Source of the DNA: Acanthaster planci
Taxonomy: Eukaryota; Echinodermata; Asteroidea; Valvatida; Acanthasteridae
Direction: 5' to 3'
NCBI RefSeq assembly: GCF_001949145.1
Contig: NW_019091406.1
Location: forward strand, 571,810-635,809
DNA length: 64,000 bases
Under the pieces are notes generated by a model. The model saw only the letters and a program-made list of their open reading frames with translations, ran no database searches and was not told the origin of the DNA. Positions 1 to 12,120 of the stretch are shown here, piece after piece. Numbering within the stretch: position 1 is the stretch's first letter; the number at the start of each line of letters is the position of its first letter. The position numbers and the translations under genes are program-made.

Positions 1-44
1 CAAAGCAGGGGGGGTTCTCTCCGTCTCATACCTTGCTGCGTATG
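1..44 (-). mobile_element. Truncated copy of a TIR-bearing MITE (family R1), cut by the window edge
   Basis: The reverse complement of the first 44 bases matches the start of two longer copies at 23304-23481 and 41768-41951 (GCAGCAAGGTATGAGACGG, then GAGAGAACCCC and CTGCTTTG). Only this end is inside the window. It carries the left terminal inverted repeat. Confidence 0.7.
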
Positions 45-929
45 ATCAGTTAAGTAGAAACGTCGTTTCTCCGACTTAAACTATGTCCCTCCCTCCACTA
101 TTGTTCACATTGTACAAAAGAACAAAAAGGCTTTCTATTGCTTTGAGATGAATCCATCATTTGTCCAGCGTTGGTTAGCTATGTACATTTGCATGTACAT
201 AAAAGCTTCATTCCTGCCCCAATTGAGTAACTCCTCGGCTGGGTGCACAACTGTTTTTTGTTCACAGGCACAGTACATGCTTTACACGAAGTTAAACGCA
301 GACATGCAGTCGACACCATCAGTGTTTGGCACGGTCCATATGGATTTATATCTATATGTTCGTTGCAGAAATACGCTAAATGTAAGTTAGCAAATGCTAA
401 CTGTACGGAGCTGGGGACCTTTTACACCATCAACAAGCAGGTTTCCCGAGTGACTGATTTGAGAACTACAGTTTACTGTCTCTTCAAATGAAGATTACGT
501 TTACAACCTTGGGAGTAGATGCTTACTCTTTGAAATCAGCCAGTGTCCAAAGGAAATCCAAAGGAATGTCCAAAGGAAATCCTTCCTAATAAAAACATTA
601 TATTGTGCAAGGTAAGGAGCGGTTCGCTTTAATTGAAAATCGCTAATCTCAACAGAAAACGTTACCACGTCAAATCCAAAAAAATGAGTGTTAACCGTAC
701 TGAACGTCTAAAACAATCTGCTTTATTGTTGAGAGCATTTCTTACGGTGTTTGACGCTGTAATTTAAAGTCAAAAGGGCTTTTTTGTGTATCAAGTCGCT
801 TTTGAAGAATGTCCACACTCTACATTCTTAAAACTGTACATTATTTTTTAAAAATGTAGAGTTAACTGTATATTCTTAAAAACAATTGACACTTTACTGA
901 ATAGGGTGACGTCACAATAGTGGTTTAAT
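45..929. other. Intergenic, nothing recognised
   Basis: Short open frames only, none with a recognisable domain or a convincing splice context. AT-rich DNA with small local duplications such as the AAAGGAAATCC motif repeated near 550-580. Confidence 0.5.
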
Positions 930-1512
930 GACCAATAATAATTATATGAACTGAGGGTGCTGCAGCAGTAAATCAAGTCAGACCAAGGAATTGCTGTACC
1001 TTCCTTCTTTATGCGGTGATCTAATAAGGAACCTGGAACGTAAAGGTATGCCCTATCCACCTGGAGCAGAAGCACTCCCTCATCGGTTGAAAAGATCACA
1101 TTGGTTGGGAGTATTTTGTTAGTTGCTATGCGACCATAACGCGTGCATTTCCTAGTCGTTCGTGAATCAGTGAAGTTCAGTTCCTACCAAAGGAACCTCC
1201 GTTGCTAATTAGATGGTGCCCTCTTAGTCCAGCTTGAGGCTCATACTCATGTTTTCGTTCAAAAATTTTGTTTGTCACATAAGCCTGTTCAAACTAAAAT
1301 AATCACCTCCAGTGATGGACTAAGTGGGAAATTAAGTGGCAATGAGACATGCGGTACTCCAAGTCGCAATATCGTGCGGAAAACAAGCCAAACGACGAAG
1401 GTAGACGTAACTTAACACATAAGCAATCAGAGAAAGTGAACCCATCCTTACAAGTCGTTGAAAATTAATGTATTTTCTGTGTCTTCTTGAGACAAATCTC
1501 TGCAAAGATACT
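930..1512. repeat. Direct repeat R2 copy A, interrupted by an R3 element
   Basis: Matches 5495-5915 in the same orientation. Shared blocks include the GCGGTGATCT segment, the CAGTGAT...AAGTGG segment, CGCAATATCGTGCGGA and CATCCTTACAAGTCGTTGAA. Relative to the other copy, this one holds an extra segment of roughly 160-180 bp around 1080-1255, which is a member of the R3 family also found near 11620 and 18235. The two R2 copies bracket the P450 gene. Confidence 0.75.
1093..1250 (+). repeat. Interspersed element R3 inside R2 copy A
   Basis: Resembles 11620-11790 (plus) and 18235-18425 (minus). Shared landmarks are ATTGGTTGGGAGTA, GCATTTC...GTCGTTCGTGAA, CCAAAGGA and the CCCTCTT-rich end. The other R2 copy lacks it, so it is probably an insertion. 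Confidence 0.6.
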
Positions 1513-1619
1513 TTAAAATGTTGATTTTGCGTTTGATTTATTGTAGATCTTGGTCTTGTTCACTGAAGCGATTTTTTTTCAATATAAGCCGTCAAATTCC
1601 TTGCGAGGAAAAATAAAAC

Positions 1620-1625
1620 TTTATT
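1620..1625 (-). terminator. Candidate distal poly(A) signal of the P450 gene
   Basis: TTTATT on the plus strand is AATAAA on the minus strand, about 400 bases past the P450 stop codon. The nearer signal at 1865-1870 is equally good; transcript data would decide. Confidence 0.35.
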
Positions 1626-1864
1626 GATAAGGCAGGGGTGGGTAACTTTGGAGTGATTTTACGGCATAAACATTACAGTCTTTACTACTTGTTTGAAACG
1701 TGGCTTGAAGGACAGTTGATCAGATAGATATCTTTGTAAAATTCAAACTCTAGATTCTCACACACAATTTGAAAGCAATCATCCAGTAAGCATTGTCTCC
1801 GGTAGTCAACACCTTGAAATTTTTCTCTCACACAAAATCGCACATTTGCAATTTACACGCTTCG

Positions 1865-1870
1865 TTTATT
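1865..1870 (-). terminator. Candidate proximal poly(A) signal of the P450 gene
   Basis: AATAAA on the minus strand, about 155 bases downstream of the P450 stop codon, a normal distance for a 3' UTR. Confidence 0.5.
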
Positions 1871-2020
1871 AAAAAGTATGTAAAAATGAAAATGAAGGTG
1901 CGAAGTCTCGTATTCTCGGGAAATCTCGTTGTTCACTGCAGCTTGCATATTTTCTCAGTTTCGAATTTCTTTTCTACTTCCTCCAACAGCAAAAATGCAA
2001 GTTTTGCTCCAGAAGGTTAT

Positions 2021-4412
2021 TTAACGAGGAATGGCACACACTTCAAAAGGTACAGGCGCTAAGGTGATACCAAGGTGCCCCTTGAGGTTGATCGGCGGGG
2101 ATCCTTGAGGCTTTTTAAAGGTGAACTGGTGCAAGAGATAGGTGAAAAATATAAAGAGCTCCATCTTTGCTAGTTGCTCACCCAGACATACACGACGTCC
2201 TGAAGAGAGATCAAAGGGTCGTAGAGACATCAGGAGTAAGAATGCTCAGAAAAGGTAGGACCTGTAAACCTCCATTTTACAATAAGCCAGTGTTGTTTTT
2301 TAAGTGGTAACTTACCCGTGCTAAAAGGAATCAGCTCCTCTGGTTTCACTGCCTCTCCATCAGCATTCAGGAACCGCTCAGGACTGAACTTTTCCGGCTC
2401 TGGGAAGAGTTTCGGATCGCGATGGAGGGCCCAATGATTAGCAACGATGAACGTGTCCTTGGGAATTGTGTATCCCTGGAAGGTGGTGTTTTCCGACGCC
2501 CTGTGCGGGACACCAAGGGGGACGATGTTACCGATTCGCTGGAGTTCCAGCAGAACAGCCTCCGTGTAGGGCAGCTCTGACCGGTGGGACATTCTGGGCA
2601 GGCGGTTGCGGCCCACCACGGCATCAATCTCTCGCTGGACACGCTCCTGGACGTCAGGATGGAGGATCATATACAGCAGACCCCATCGGAGGGTGGTGGC
2701 CGTAGTCTCGGTCCCCGCCACGAAGAGATCGTTGATGACACTGATCAGATTGTCTACACTCAGGACTGTGTTGGTGTTCTGCTTCTCCCTCTCCTTCATT
2801 TCGCTGATGTACATGTCCATGAAGTCCCGTTTATCGTCCGAATCAAACTCCTTTAAGTGCCTGTCGATGATGTTCTTGGTGAAGTTGACTACCAGTTGGA
2901 TGTTCTTCCGCATCTCTTGCATGCTCGGGAGGAAACCCAGGTACTTGGTGATGGGAAGGAACTGCATGGCTGCTCCAGCGCCGATGAGCTCCAAGTTGCG
3001 GTGAATGGAGGCCAGAATGCGCTGAAACTCTGGGTCATCGTACTCGAACCGCTTCCCGAACACCACGACGGCGATGATGTCAGACACGGCTGTCATGAAG
3101 AGCTTATCCGGGTTGAAGGCTTTCCCTTCCAGTTTGTGCATCTCGTTCATCATGTGCTCTGCCTCGGTGGCTATCTGATCCTCGAAGCTCGATTTGCCCA
3201 CGCCAAAGTTTTTGAAGACGTTCAGTGCTAGTTTGCGCTGCTCTTTCCAGATTTCACCTGATGCAGCGGCAATTCCTAAAATGATTATTCAAATGAAGTA
3301 CATTAAATAATATACAGAATCTCAAAACCTGACTGTTCATAGAATTTGAATTGCCTGTTTTCATAACATGGAACGATCCGACAGATTTGCAACGCACTGC
3401 GTTTCTTGATGGTCTCAGCAGATACTCTATTCAAGCGTTTCGAGATGATGAGGTGCAAATGTGCTATACTGGTGGACAACTGTGTGACGATGTATTCGAT
3501 GTATAATGACATCTCTTGGAACCAGACATGCTTATGGATATCAACCCAGCAAAGTATTCATCAAGGCCTACTGAACACCGGAGCATGGTTTTCTAGTTGG
3601 AGACGACTTTACCGGCACATATAGGCCCCTATGTACTTCAGTGAACTGACCAATCGATTTATGTTGTCCATTTGGTCAATCTATCTACATGTATGTGTCT
3701 GTTGCTATGGTCCAGGAAACTGGAAAGAATAGACTGATAGCGCCCGCTATATTACGTGACCTATTGTGGGTATCAACCCCATATCAACGTGTGTTTTGAG
3801 CGCTGTTTACAAACAATACAGCCAAGTTACGGTATATTAACCAGCACATCAGTAGTCTGAGTATTAAAGGTACCCATGGCTTTATTGGTAAATGATACAT
3901 GTACTTATGAAACACTTAACTTTTGGTGGACGCCGTGGTTGTAGACATCTAACACCCACTATAGATCACGTGACTAAGCGGACGCAATCGGTCTACTGTC
4001 CTGCCATTGTGTCTAAACCATGGTCTGTCTTACCTTCGGAGCCGTTCAACATTTGTGTAACTAAGTGCAGCTCAGGTCTGTCGCTAAGGCTTGGGTGCTG
4101 GAACGCTTCCCGTATGGCCTCATAGCCATGCACCAGGACAAGCCTCTGGCCCAGGATATTCAGAGTGAAGACAGGCCCGTACCTCTGGGCCATACGCTGG
4201 AAGATCTCGTGGGGATCCCCGGGCGCCATGGCCAGGGTGGGGAGGCTGCCGATGAGCGGCCATCCCCAGGGACCCGGGGGGAGGTTACGTGGTCTCCGGA
4301 TCAACCATGACAGAGTCAGAAAGACGACACAGGCCACGAGAACCGTCCGCAAATCCAGCAGACCTAAAATGGTGACAGAGTATGCCATGTTGGGTACATT
4401 ATCATGGAGCAT
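2021..4412 (-). CDS. Cytochrome P450, CYP2 clan (microsomal monooxygenase)
   Basis: Three coding exons on the minus strand: 4412-4034, 3275-2316 and 2199-2021, joined at two phase-1 GT-AG introns, giving 505 residues, normal for a CYP2 enzyme. Visible in order: an N-terminal hydrophobic anchor (about residues 11-38), the proline-rich hinge LPPGPWGWPLIG (44-55), WKEQRK in helix C (136-141), the I-helix oxygen-binding AGTETT (313-318), the K-helix ExxR as ELQR (370-373), PERF (425-428) and the heme loop FSTGRRVC with Cys451 as thiolate ligand. The exon 2 acceptor is placed at 3275 because it restores NGSEGIAAASGEIWK, as family members have; a second AG further in would delete this. The second intron splits the heme loop after its first Gly base. 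Family knowledge: ER membrane, NADPH-reductase-dependent oxidation of lipids or xenobiotics; the substrate cannot be told. A second in-frame Met at residue 9 is an alternative start. No lesions seen. Confidence 0.93.
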
Positions 4413-5494
4413 CGCCGACGCCGTTTATCTTGTGCTATTTATGGCAACGGCAAACTGCTGTATCAGCCTTGGGTACATTGACCACTGATTACGCATTATA
4501 CCGGCATGATATCAATAACCTTTTGTACTGCAGCCATTGTGTAATGCACGCTCGAGTCTGTTCATTGGATCACGCCGGGCCGTTAATTCCTGTACACGCA
4601 GGCTAGGTACACACTTAGCGTGCGCAGAAATGGATGCACATGTGCAGTGTAGTTGGATACGTGTATAAGCCTGGAGTCGAATCTGTACTGGCGAGCGATC
4701 ATCAGTCAGTCCCAGACTTATGAAAATTTGTAACGTCAAGTTAGCTAAGTGGTAGAAATGAAATGTTTAAAAGAGCACGTTTTATTTAAGACCCCCCTCC
4801 AAAAAGAGGGGGATCCCCTGTATTCTCTTATGGCCGATTGCTACACTAATCTTAGTTAGTTGAATTTAAAATCTGATTTTGGCTCAGCTCCTCTGGAATA
4901 TAAATTTGCATTTGAGGAGAGAAGGTACATACAATAATTGTGTTCCATGAAGAAAGAGAATGAGACACAGGGACATAAACCCTGGAGCGGTGAGGGGATG
5001 GGCTACTGAACACCTCCAGGTACATACACCCACACACATACCGGTACATTTTCTTAGTAAGAACTATGGGCAGATATTGAGGTATTTTTCGTATTTCGGC
5101 ACAGCCAAAATACATCCAGTTGTAGGTCTACTGAAAAGGGAGTACAAAATCACTAAAGCGCCCTCTAGAGTCGTATGAGGTTCAGCAATCTCCTCCTCCG
5201 TTTTGTTTTTTTTTTCTTTTTTTTAATTTCCACGGCCGGGCAATTTTCAAGTCATCCCCACCCCATTCCCAGATTTAGGACCTACGCCACCGATGAGACA
5301 TTCGGATGATGGTTGAAATGTGGAAACTGATGTGGGACCCAATATTATGGTGAATCAAACGGTGTCCTCAGAATTCAGAAATGTAGTAGAAAGCTCGATT
5401 GCAATGGGAGCTCTTTAGACAATTCGACCGAGAATAAGGGAATACTTTCAAACTTATGAACACAGTCATCAATATAAACAATAATAGATAACAA
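4413..5494. other. P450 upstream region and unassigned DNA
   Basis: Contains the 5' flank of the minus-strand P450. No clear TATA box or conserved regulatory site was identified. A C-run/G-run inverted pair occurs near 4790-4817, and AGCGCCCTCTA, a short motif seen repeatedly at repeat edges in this window, lies near 5158. Confidence 0.4.
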
Positions 5495-5915
5495 CCAATA
5501 ACAATACATCAACCGAGAGTGGAACCAGCAGTACATCAAGCCAAAATAAACCAAGGAGTTCCTGTACCTTCACCCTATGTGCGGTGATCTCATAATAAAC
5601 CCACCACATAAAAGCATGACCTTATATATTCAAATGTGTCGGTCGTGCAAAAAATTTCAGTTCAGTCATAATAAGCCTGTTGGAAATGATCACTTCCAGT
5701 GATCGACTAATTGAAGTGGGGAATGAAGTGGCAGTGAGATTTGCGATACTCTCAGTCGCAATATCGTGCGGATAATGAGCCAAACGACGACGGTAGACGT
5801 AAATGAACACACTAAGACGCAATCAGCGAAAGTGAACTCATCCTTACAAGTCGTTGAAAATTACGGCGACGAGTCGTTGCATTTTCTAGTGAGGCTTCTT
5901 CCGACAAGTCTCTAA
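5495..5915. repeat. Direct repeat R2 copy B
   Basis: Second copy of the repeat at 930-1512, same orientation, about 4.5 kb away on the other side of the P450 gene. It lacks the R3 insertion and so shows the uninterrupted form: GCGGTGATCTC, then CAGTGATCGACTAA, GTCGCAATATCGTGCGGAT, GGTAGACGTAA and CATCCTTACAAGTCGTTG. Confidence 0.75.
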
Positions 5916-8732
5916 ATCTCCAGCTCATTTTCTGAGGCACATCTGCAATTACCACGGGATTTGCCCGGTTTCATAACGAGTGCCCTTTGGGACGCAAAAA
6001 TGGTCGCATGTTGCTGATTGCGACCATTCACACAATTGAGGTAGCAAGTTCTCCTGTATTGTCCAAAATTTTAAAGAAAAGATAGGGAAACTAATTTCTT
6101 TGAGCGAGAGCTTGCATTTTAGTGTTTACTTGAGACTTTCCGAAGTAAAACATTTAGGCCTACTGAGCACCATAGTATTTCAAAATTGCACTCATTGGTG
6201 TTCATGTATTCCCTTTTCACGAAACGAGAACTACCGATCGCGTCGAAGACGTTTAGTCTGCACATGCACCTTGTAGAGAATAGATATACAACTTAAGTTT
6301 GCAAGCATGTTATATACGCGAACAAAACATTACATCGAGAAATAATTGATTGGGCGTTTTCTTAAGAAGCAGTTGGTCGGAGCTAGTGTAATAATGAAGC
6401 TGAAAGAGACAACATGATATAGGAGACTGCTTTTTGTAATCTAGTGACTTAGACAATGTATCATTATAATTTGGGTAATTTCCATTGTAAGTCCGCGGTA
6501 TTTTACTTGTAATGTTGGTCTTCAAAATCTTCATATACAGGGGAATACGGTTGTTTTGGGTCGTTTAGTGTTGATTGCTAAATGAGCGTTAAGCTGATGT
6601 TTCAATAATTATGACGTAATCGCAAGATATTTTCGCGTATTCAAAATGAAATGATTTATAATATCCAGTTTATTCGTAACTTGACTATGAACAGGAAACT
6701 AGCATAAAATAGCTTTGGACTAAAAGCTTAATATAGCAATGAAGTCCCTCGTTTCACTTCTCATTGGGTGAAAATGGTTGGGGTTGATTTTATACTAGAA
6801 GTTTGGATTTGTCTCCTTTTTTAATGTGTAGATTGTACAACGCATCCCTCATCCTCATTTCTTGATTTATTACATTTTCGCCCACAACTTGGGAGACCCA
6901 TTATGCACGCATTCGGCTTTCGACAGGGAAGCTTCGTCCGACTGCCTCGGGACACAAAAGTGTCTTTGGTGGGTGGGTGTGAATCCGGAGTTTGCCCGAT
7001 GATCCGGCTGGCTTTCGTCGCGGTACTGCTCGCCTTCAAAACACAACAACACGGGAGGTGTTGCGTTGTGTCTTCACCTGCACGCTGGGGTAACGCATCT
7101 ATTTTCATTACCACCGCCTGATCAATATTGTTTGCGCGTCAGCGCCACTCAGCTGCGCACGTGCGGGACTCCTCATGTAGATGTGTTTGGATTGCACGGT
7201 ACCTATACTTCGACAATCTACCCGGCTAATTGAATTACTGTGTGGCAACTGGTCAAGCCAAAATGAATCGCAGATGTGGACGGCCTCTTCATCAATATCT
7301 AATATGCACTGATCATATTAACTTTTCCGTCGGATTTTTCTGTCCGATGGCCCTGACAGACTGCATACGGCAAGTTGCGAAGGAAAGCCAACTGTAGACA
7401 ATGAGGGTCCCCGACCGAATTGTCAGGGGCAAAAAATCTGTAGGCAGCTCAAAAATTGTGGAAAGTTTTTGTAACCTTCCTATGGTCTTTCTGCGGGTTG
7501 AGGTTACATATTTTGGACTTTGTAAAGCTTTTGAAGTGATACAGAGCAAAAGATCGGCCTTTGAAATTGCCTGTGATGGCTCCCCGGATCAGCACTGACT
7601 GCACACCGTCCGCGCTGATTTCCTCATTATACCTCTACAATGTAATCATGTACGGTTCCATACAACAGGTTCCGTCGCGTCTTTGAGGACAAGCAAAAAG
7701 CGGTCACGGAGAGGAAGCACAATAAAATTAATGATTGTATTTTACAAATTCATGGAATCCTTGACTGCTTTCGAGCATAGTTCGAGCGTGTACGTTACTG
7801 TTCCTCAGCGAACGAACGGCAGGACTACGGCTCGCGGGTTAGGCGAGGGCATACCGTCGATTATACCGGGGGTACATACTCTTGCATGAAGTGGTTATTT
7901 CGAAACGTCAGAAAGGTAAACGAGTAATAATGCGCACGTGAAATATTCCTGCACGCCGGAGTATCCGAGAGAGAAACAGGCGCTAACGCACACATTTTGA
8001 ACACGTACGCTGGCAACCGGGTAAGACCTGCATAACACGTTCAAGTACGTCAAGCACGTTGGCTATTACAGGTTTCGTTTTTTGTCAGTCAAAGTAGGTC
8101 TTCGTGTCTGCTATTTGACGTGTCGAGCAGAGTTAGTTGCCAAGGAAACTGCCGGAAACAGAAGAACCAGATAAACACTTGAGGGCTGGGGTTGTAAATG
8201 GATTTCTTCTTCAACTTTTTTTTTCTTAATCCTCCATTTTGTTTCTTGCTACTGCGTGGCAGAGTGCTTTTTTGTAGATGCCCAATCGAAGGTTCCCGCA
8301 GGTTGGAATGAACAGTTAGGTCAATCGCTGACCTCGATTTTTTGCCATTAACGTGTAACGCAACATATCCCTCGCGGTAAAAGCACTGATCTTTAGGGAC
8401 GATAACCACGTACTCTCATCGAGTACGAAGAGAACACTTCTTTATCTTAGGATAAGAACACAGCACTTTTTGCAATCAGGGCTTTGGCGTGCCACGCAGA
8501 ATAACGTAAGCAGAAATGAGCGCGCACCGTTCCTGCGCTTATATGAAAAATGACCAATCTGATTGCTGTATGGCGTGCGAAAGTGACATTTAATCCGAGA
8601 TTAGATGGATACCTCCATTGTTAATAGAGACATCTCTGTTGTTAATAAACTCTGTTTTGTTTCCTGTTTGGAATGCCTAATGAACGCTAAGGTCATTAGA
8701 ATGAATTTATGCACCGAATCGCCGAAGGGGGC
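5916..8732. other. Intergenic, no recognised gene
   Basis: Only short open frames without recognisable motifs. The 6903-7121 plus-strand frame has a hydrophobic stretch but no supporting splice signals or family resemblance. Confidence 0.45.
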
Positions 8733-8888
8733 CTAGCGGGGCAGCGAAGTGCAGTGGAGACAAACATCTTCCAGAAGATTGGCCGACGACCGACTGAGCT
8801 GGAAAGACCCTATTAGGCCTACCAGCTCTCTGTGTGTTTCAATGATATCTTCGGGTGCTTCTTCTGTACGCATCAGTACATCTACGGT

Positions 8889-9071
8889 ACTCACCTGAGG
8901 TCCCTCCATTTTGCATTTACGCAGCCTCAACTTCAAATCGTCCAATACCGAAACTCGTTCCCATGGGTACGATCTTGCCGCGCCATGCATGTTGCTTCTG
9001 AACATGCCTTTCGCGATCCCCCAGCCCCTGGAGGCAAGGTTGTCTAATACCCCAAGCGCGAATACTGCCAT
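8889..9071 (-). CDS. Possible exon of an unrecognised minus-strand gene
   Basis: An open minus-strand frame begins with ATG at 9069-9071 and runs through a strong donor: after the codons for KMEGPQ the sequence is CAG followed by GTGAGTAC, with the splice at about 8889. Upstream on the minus strand is a pyrimidine-rich tract (TTATTCTTTTCCTC), so an acceptor is also conceivable. The peptide (about 60 aa before the donor) is basic and mixed in composition, with a DDLKLRLRKC segment, but resembles no family I know. No partner exon was found. It may be chance; the open frame through the donor (8733-9071, 112 codons) is the longest in this 6-kb stretch. Confidence 0.2.
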
Positions 9072-10550
9072 TTAGACTTAATAAAAGAGGAAAAGAATAA
9101 CAAACGACTCCCTAAGAGAATAGGTTTTCAAACAACAATCACACGACCCAACTTCTAGAAGCGGAAATGGAAAATATAGGTATCTCCATTTCGAGATTAA
9201 ATGTAAACTTTGCATGCCATACTATTGTGCTGGAGGGGTAGCTTGTCAAGGCGAATCATGCTGCCAACGGAAACCAACACTTTCGCGAACTGGGAGGTCG
9301 ATGGCTGTCTGAGGATTTCTAGTCCATTATGAACGGCTTTCATCCCGGACTCGAGTTCTCGGAACCTCGCGGCAAATTTAGGAAACCAATATGAATGGCA
9401 AACACGGGCGGATCAAGATCAGGGACAAACCTGTTTTATGTAACTTCTATACTTCTATAACCTTTCTGACGGTTGAGGCTACATATATAGGGGTTTTAAC
9501 ACACTTTTGGAAGAAAGCAAAATAAATTTTGCTTTGGTTTGGGGGGATGGGTGCCATAGGGGCCGTGGCCCCCTCCCACCTGTCCCTGATGGCAAATGAT
9601 CTGTTCCACTCAAATGTCGGTAATCAGTTACAACTTCAACAGTGAATATGAACATTTAATTTACTAAAGGGACAGCATCTCGAAAGGCGAAATTTAAAAA
9701 GAAGCATAAGCTTTCGTAGGTACCAAGTTACTTCAGATGCACTGAAGAGGCACGGACTGAGTAAAAAGCTAATTACTGCCTGTAAACATTGAAAGGAGTT
9801 TTGGGGAAACTGGATGTGATTAAAGAGTCCCATTGTTACAACGAAAGCTATACGATTCGTATGGTGAGTAAATTTTGATTTGATTCTTGATTTAAAACGA
9901 TACTGGCGAGGTAGAAAGGAGGTGGTAATTGACATTATTCCAAGTCGCTCTTTCATTTCATTTATTTCATTTGTCGGGATACACTTACAAAGACATTCTA
10001 TTCACAAAAGATGTATTTAAACATTAGAAACAAAACGTACAGGATGTAATATTTAACCAGCTCGCACTGGATTGCCCAAAGGATTCTGTCAAGGGGCTCT
10101 CCAACTGGTTAAATGGGAAACAGGAAACAAAGTATTACATCATCCCAGGCACTTCTGTAACAAAAATTGGGCACGGCTGCATTGCTGTAGCGTTGATATA
10201 TCTTCCCCATTGACCCTCTGTTGCGAAGGGGGCTCGGCTTTTCTCAGCTCAAAGTTAATAATGCCCGTAGATCGTGGCAGATGTAACTCAATGAACAGTT
10301 TTTCGACAGCTGTGTCGCTGCTTGGAATCTATTGGATAATTATATAAACACACGGGCTCTGGTGAAGAGGCCTTATTTTTGTTTCCCCGTTGAAAGGTTG
10401 ACATTTCGAGCATGGAAGCAATTGCCCCCTGTCATCGATGACGACCCTTTGTCTCCATTTCAGACAGATCGGGGTCACTGTTTGCAAAGGTGCTCTTGAG
10501 ACTTTTTTTTTATACAGTAGGCCTATATTGTACGTTTTGGCACTGCCCCG
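9072..10550. other. Intergenic, nothing recognised
   Basis: AT-rich sequence with short open frames only. No repeat shared with other parts of the window was noticed here. Confidence 0.4.
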
Positions 10551-10554
10551 TGTT

Positions 10555-10862
10555 TTTATATGCATCACAGCCTGGTGTCTTGGTGCGCGTGCCCCTGTGT
10601 GCCCTTGGGCAAGGCACTTTGTCACTCATTGCCTCTCTCCACCCAGGAGTAATTGGGTACCCTGTGAGGGCCGAGATGGTCATTGTGGTTGATTTAGCTA
10701 CTTTGCGCCGTAAATGGCAGCATCGAGCTGTATAGTCCCCAGGGAGCTGAGCTGGTATTTGGAATGTTTTATGAGCCCAATGAGCAGGGGTAATAATAAT
10801 GGAATGCGCCTTGATCTGCTTTCCAGATAAGTGCGTTATATAAATCTTTATTATAATTAATA
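10555..10862 (+). mobile_element. SINE-like retroposon
   Basis: Contains the block GCCCTTGGGCAAGGCAC, then CTCTCCACCCAGGAGTAA and TTGGGTACC, and ends in GCGTTATATAAATC followed by an AT-rich tail. From general knowledge, this combination (GGGCAAGGCAC, CACCCAGG, GGGTACC and a final GCGCTATATAAA-like 3' end) is typical of short retroposons in marine deuterostome genomes. Boundaries are approximate and no target duplication was identified. Confidence 0.55.
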
Positions 10863-11619
10863 ATTCGGCCCAAGCCTGTACATTGGATACTATGTATAAC
10901 CTCATCTGCCTTCTTTGTGTCCATGAAGTTGATGTTGATTCCTATCCATCTGACGAGAAGTTCTCACCTTATATAATCCGAACCTTTTGGAATTCAGCTT
11001 CTGACCAAAATTTCCGAGTTTGATGAAGATACCAGGAACAGTTTGATTTTAGAGGGTGCTGGGCCTTTAGGTCAAACTTCAGATCTGTCCTCTGATTAGT
11101 TAACAGTTTTTTTTCCATTTGGCATAAGATTTATTTTGGATGTCTTGATGAGCCATGTTCCTTTTTTATTTTTATTGGTTTTGTTGTCAAACTGGATGTT
11201 TTGCCCAATGTTTTTTATTTTCCATTATTTTAGTATTTACTCATTCTGATTGTCTCATATTCTTAAGATAAATGATTTTAGTTTGCATGATCATGTCTGA
11301 TTTTTTATGAGAGTCTCAGTCCTTGTCTTTAAAAAAATTATTTTGATAAATAAAAACACCAAAATGCATTATTAACATTAAACTACACATAAATTTTCCA
11401 CACGACGTCGACACAGTGCATCCAAGGGCAAGTTCGGGCGCGAACTATAGTTCAACCAGTAGTCAGTTGCTTTTAACAATGCGCGTGCGCAATTCGGTAA
11501 CACTCGAGTGATCCTTGTTGGCCTTGTTTTTCTTCTTATCTCATCTTTCACTGTGTCACTCACATTTCGGGGGTGTCAGTCGAAATAATCGTCGCTCGAA
11601 CTTGCCCCAACTTGAAGGT
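10863..11619. other. Intergenic, T-rich
   Basis: Long T-rich and A-rich stretches (11100-11360) and no recognisable gene. It borders the R3/R4 repeats upstream of the lectin array. Confidence 0.4.
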
Positions 11620-11790
11620 ACGGAGAGTCACATGGTACATTCTTTTGTCGGTATAGTGACTCCGCCGCAACGCAACGCATGCATTTCATCGTCATTCGTG
11701 AACCTGCGAAGTTCATTCTCAACCAAAGGAGCCGCCATTGCTGAGAAAATTGCACCCTCTTTTGCTTCAGCTCGGGGCTCATACGAGTGG
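11620..11790 (+). repeat. Interspersed element R3, second copy
   Basis: Landmarks shared with 1093-1250 and, inverted, with 18235-18425: GCATTTCATCGTCATTCGTGAA, ACCAAAGGAGCCGCCATTGC and TGCACCCTCTTTTG. An open frame of 123 codons (11515-11886) crosses it but is not a gene. Confidence 0.65.
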
Positions 11791-11794
11791 GAAA

Positions 11795-12100
11795 TGTCAG
11801 TTGAAGCCCCACTGAAAAAAGTCAGCAAAGTTCAGGGCCGCACAACATGTAAGCCGGCATCACTGAAGTTTCGCAAACAAATATGAAATTGTTGTCTTTT
11901 TGTCCTTCATTTCTGTTTCTTGTCAATGTTTGGTAAGTTGGCCAATTCCATTCTAAAACATTCAACCCCCTGGAAAAAAATTCCCAAAAAGTGATAGTTC
12001 CTTAGCCTATAAACAGCCGTTTTACTAAATGGCACCCTTGACACCGTCAGAAACCCTGACTCAATTTTCATCCGTAATTTTGTCAGGTTGGTAGGCAGTC
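11795..12100 (+). repeat. Interspersed repeat R4, copy 1
   Basis: Resembles 17705-18010, 18835-19060 and 35235-35535 in the same orientation. Common order of blocks: CCATTGAAAA-like start with GTGTAAAATC, AGGGCCG.ACAACATGT, a T-rich stretch, GTTGGCCAATT, a C-run followed by AAAA and AGTGA, and finally AATGGCACCCT with ATTTT...CCGTAATTTT. Confidence 0.65.
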
Positions 12101-12120
12101 GATCCATTGGATCATAAATT

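Noticed and set aside
2230-3201. P450 open frame of 323 codons as a complete protein
   Set aside because: It begins inside exon 2 at a GTG and reads past the donor at 2316; the spliced model restores the heme loop.
3240-3262. Alternative acceptor for P450 exon 2 closer to GEIWKEQRK
   Set aside because: It would remove the GIAAAS residues that family members have between SDRP and WKEQR; the upstream AG keeps them in phase.
11515-11886. Open frame of 123 codons
   Set aside because: Runs through repeats R3 and R4, which occur elsewhere without an open frame.
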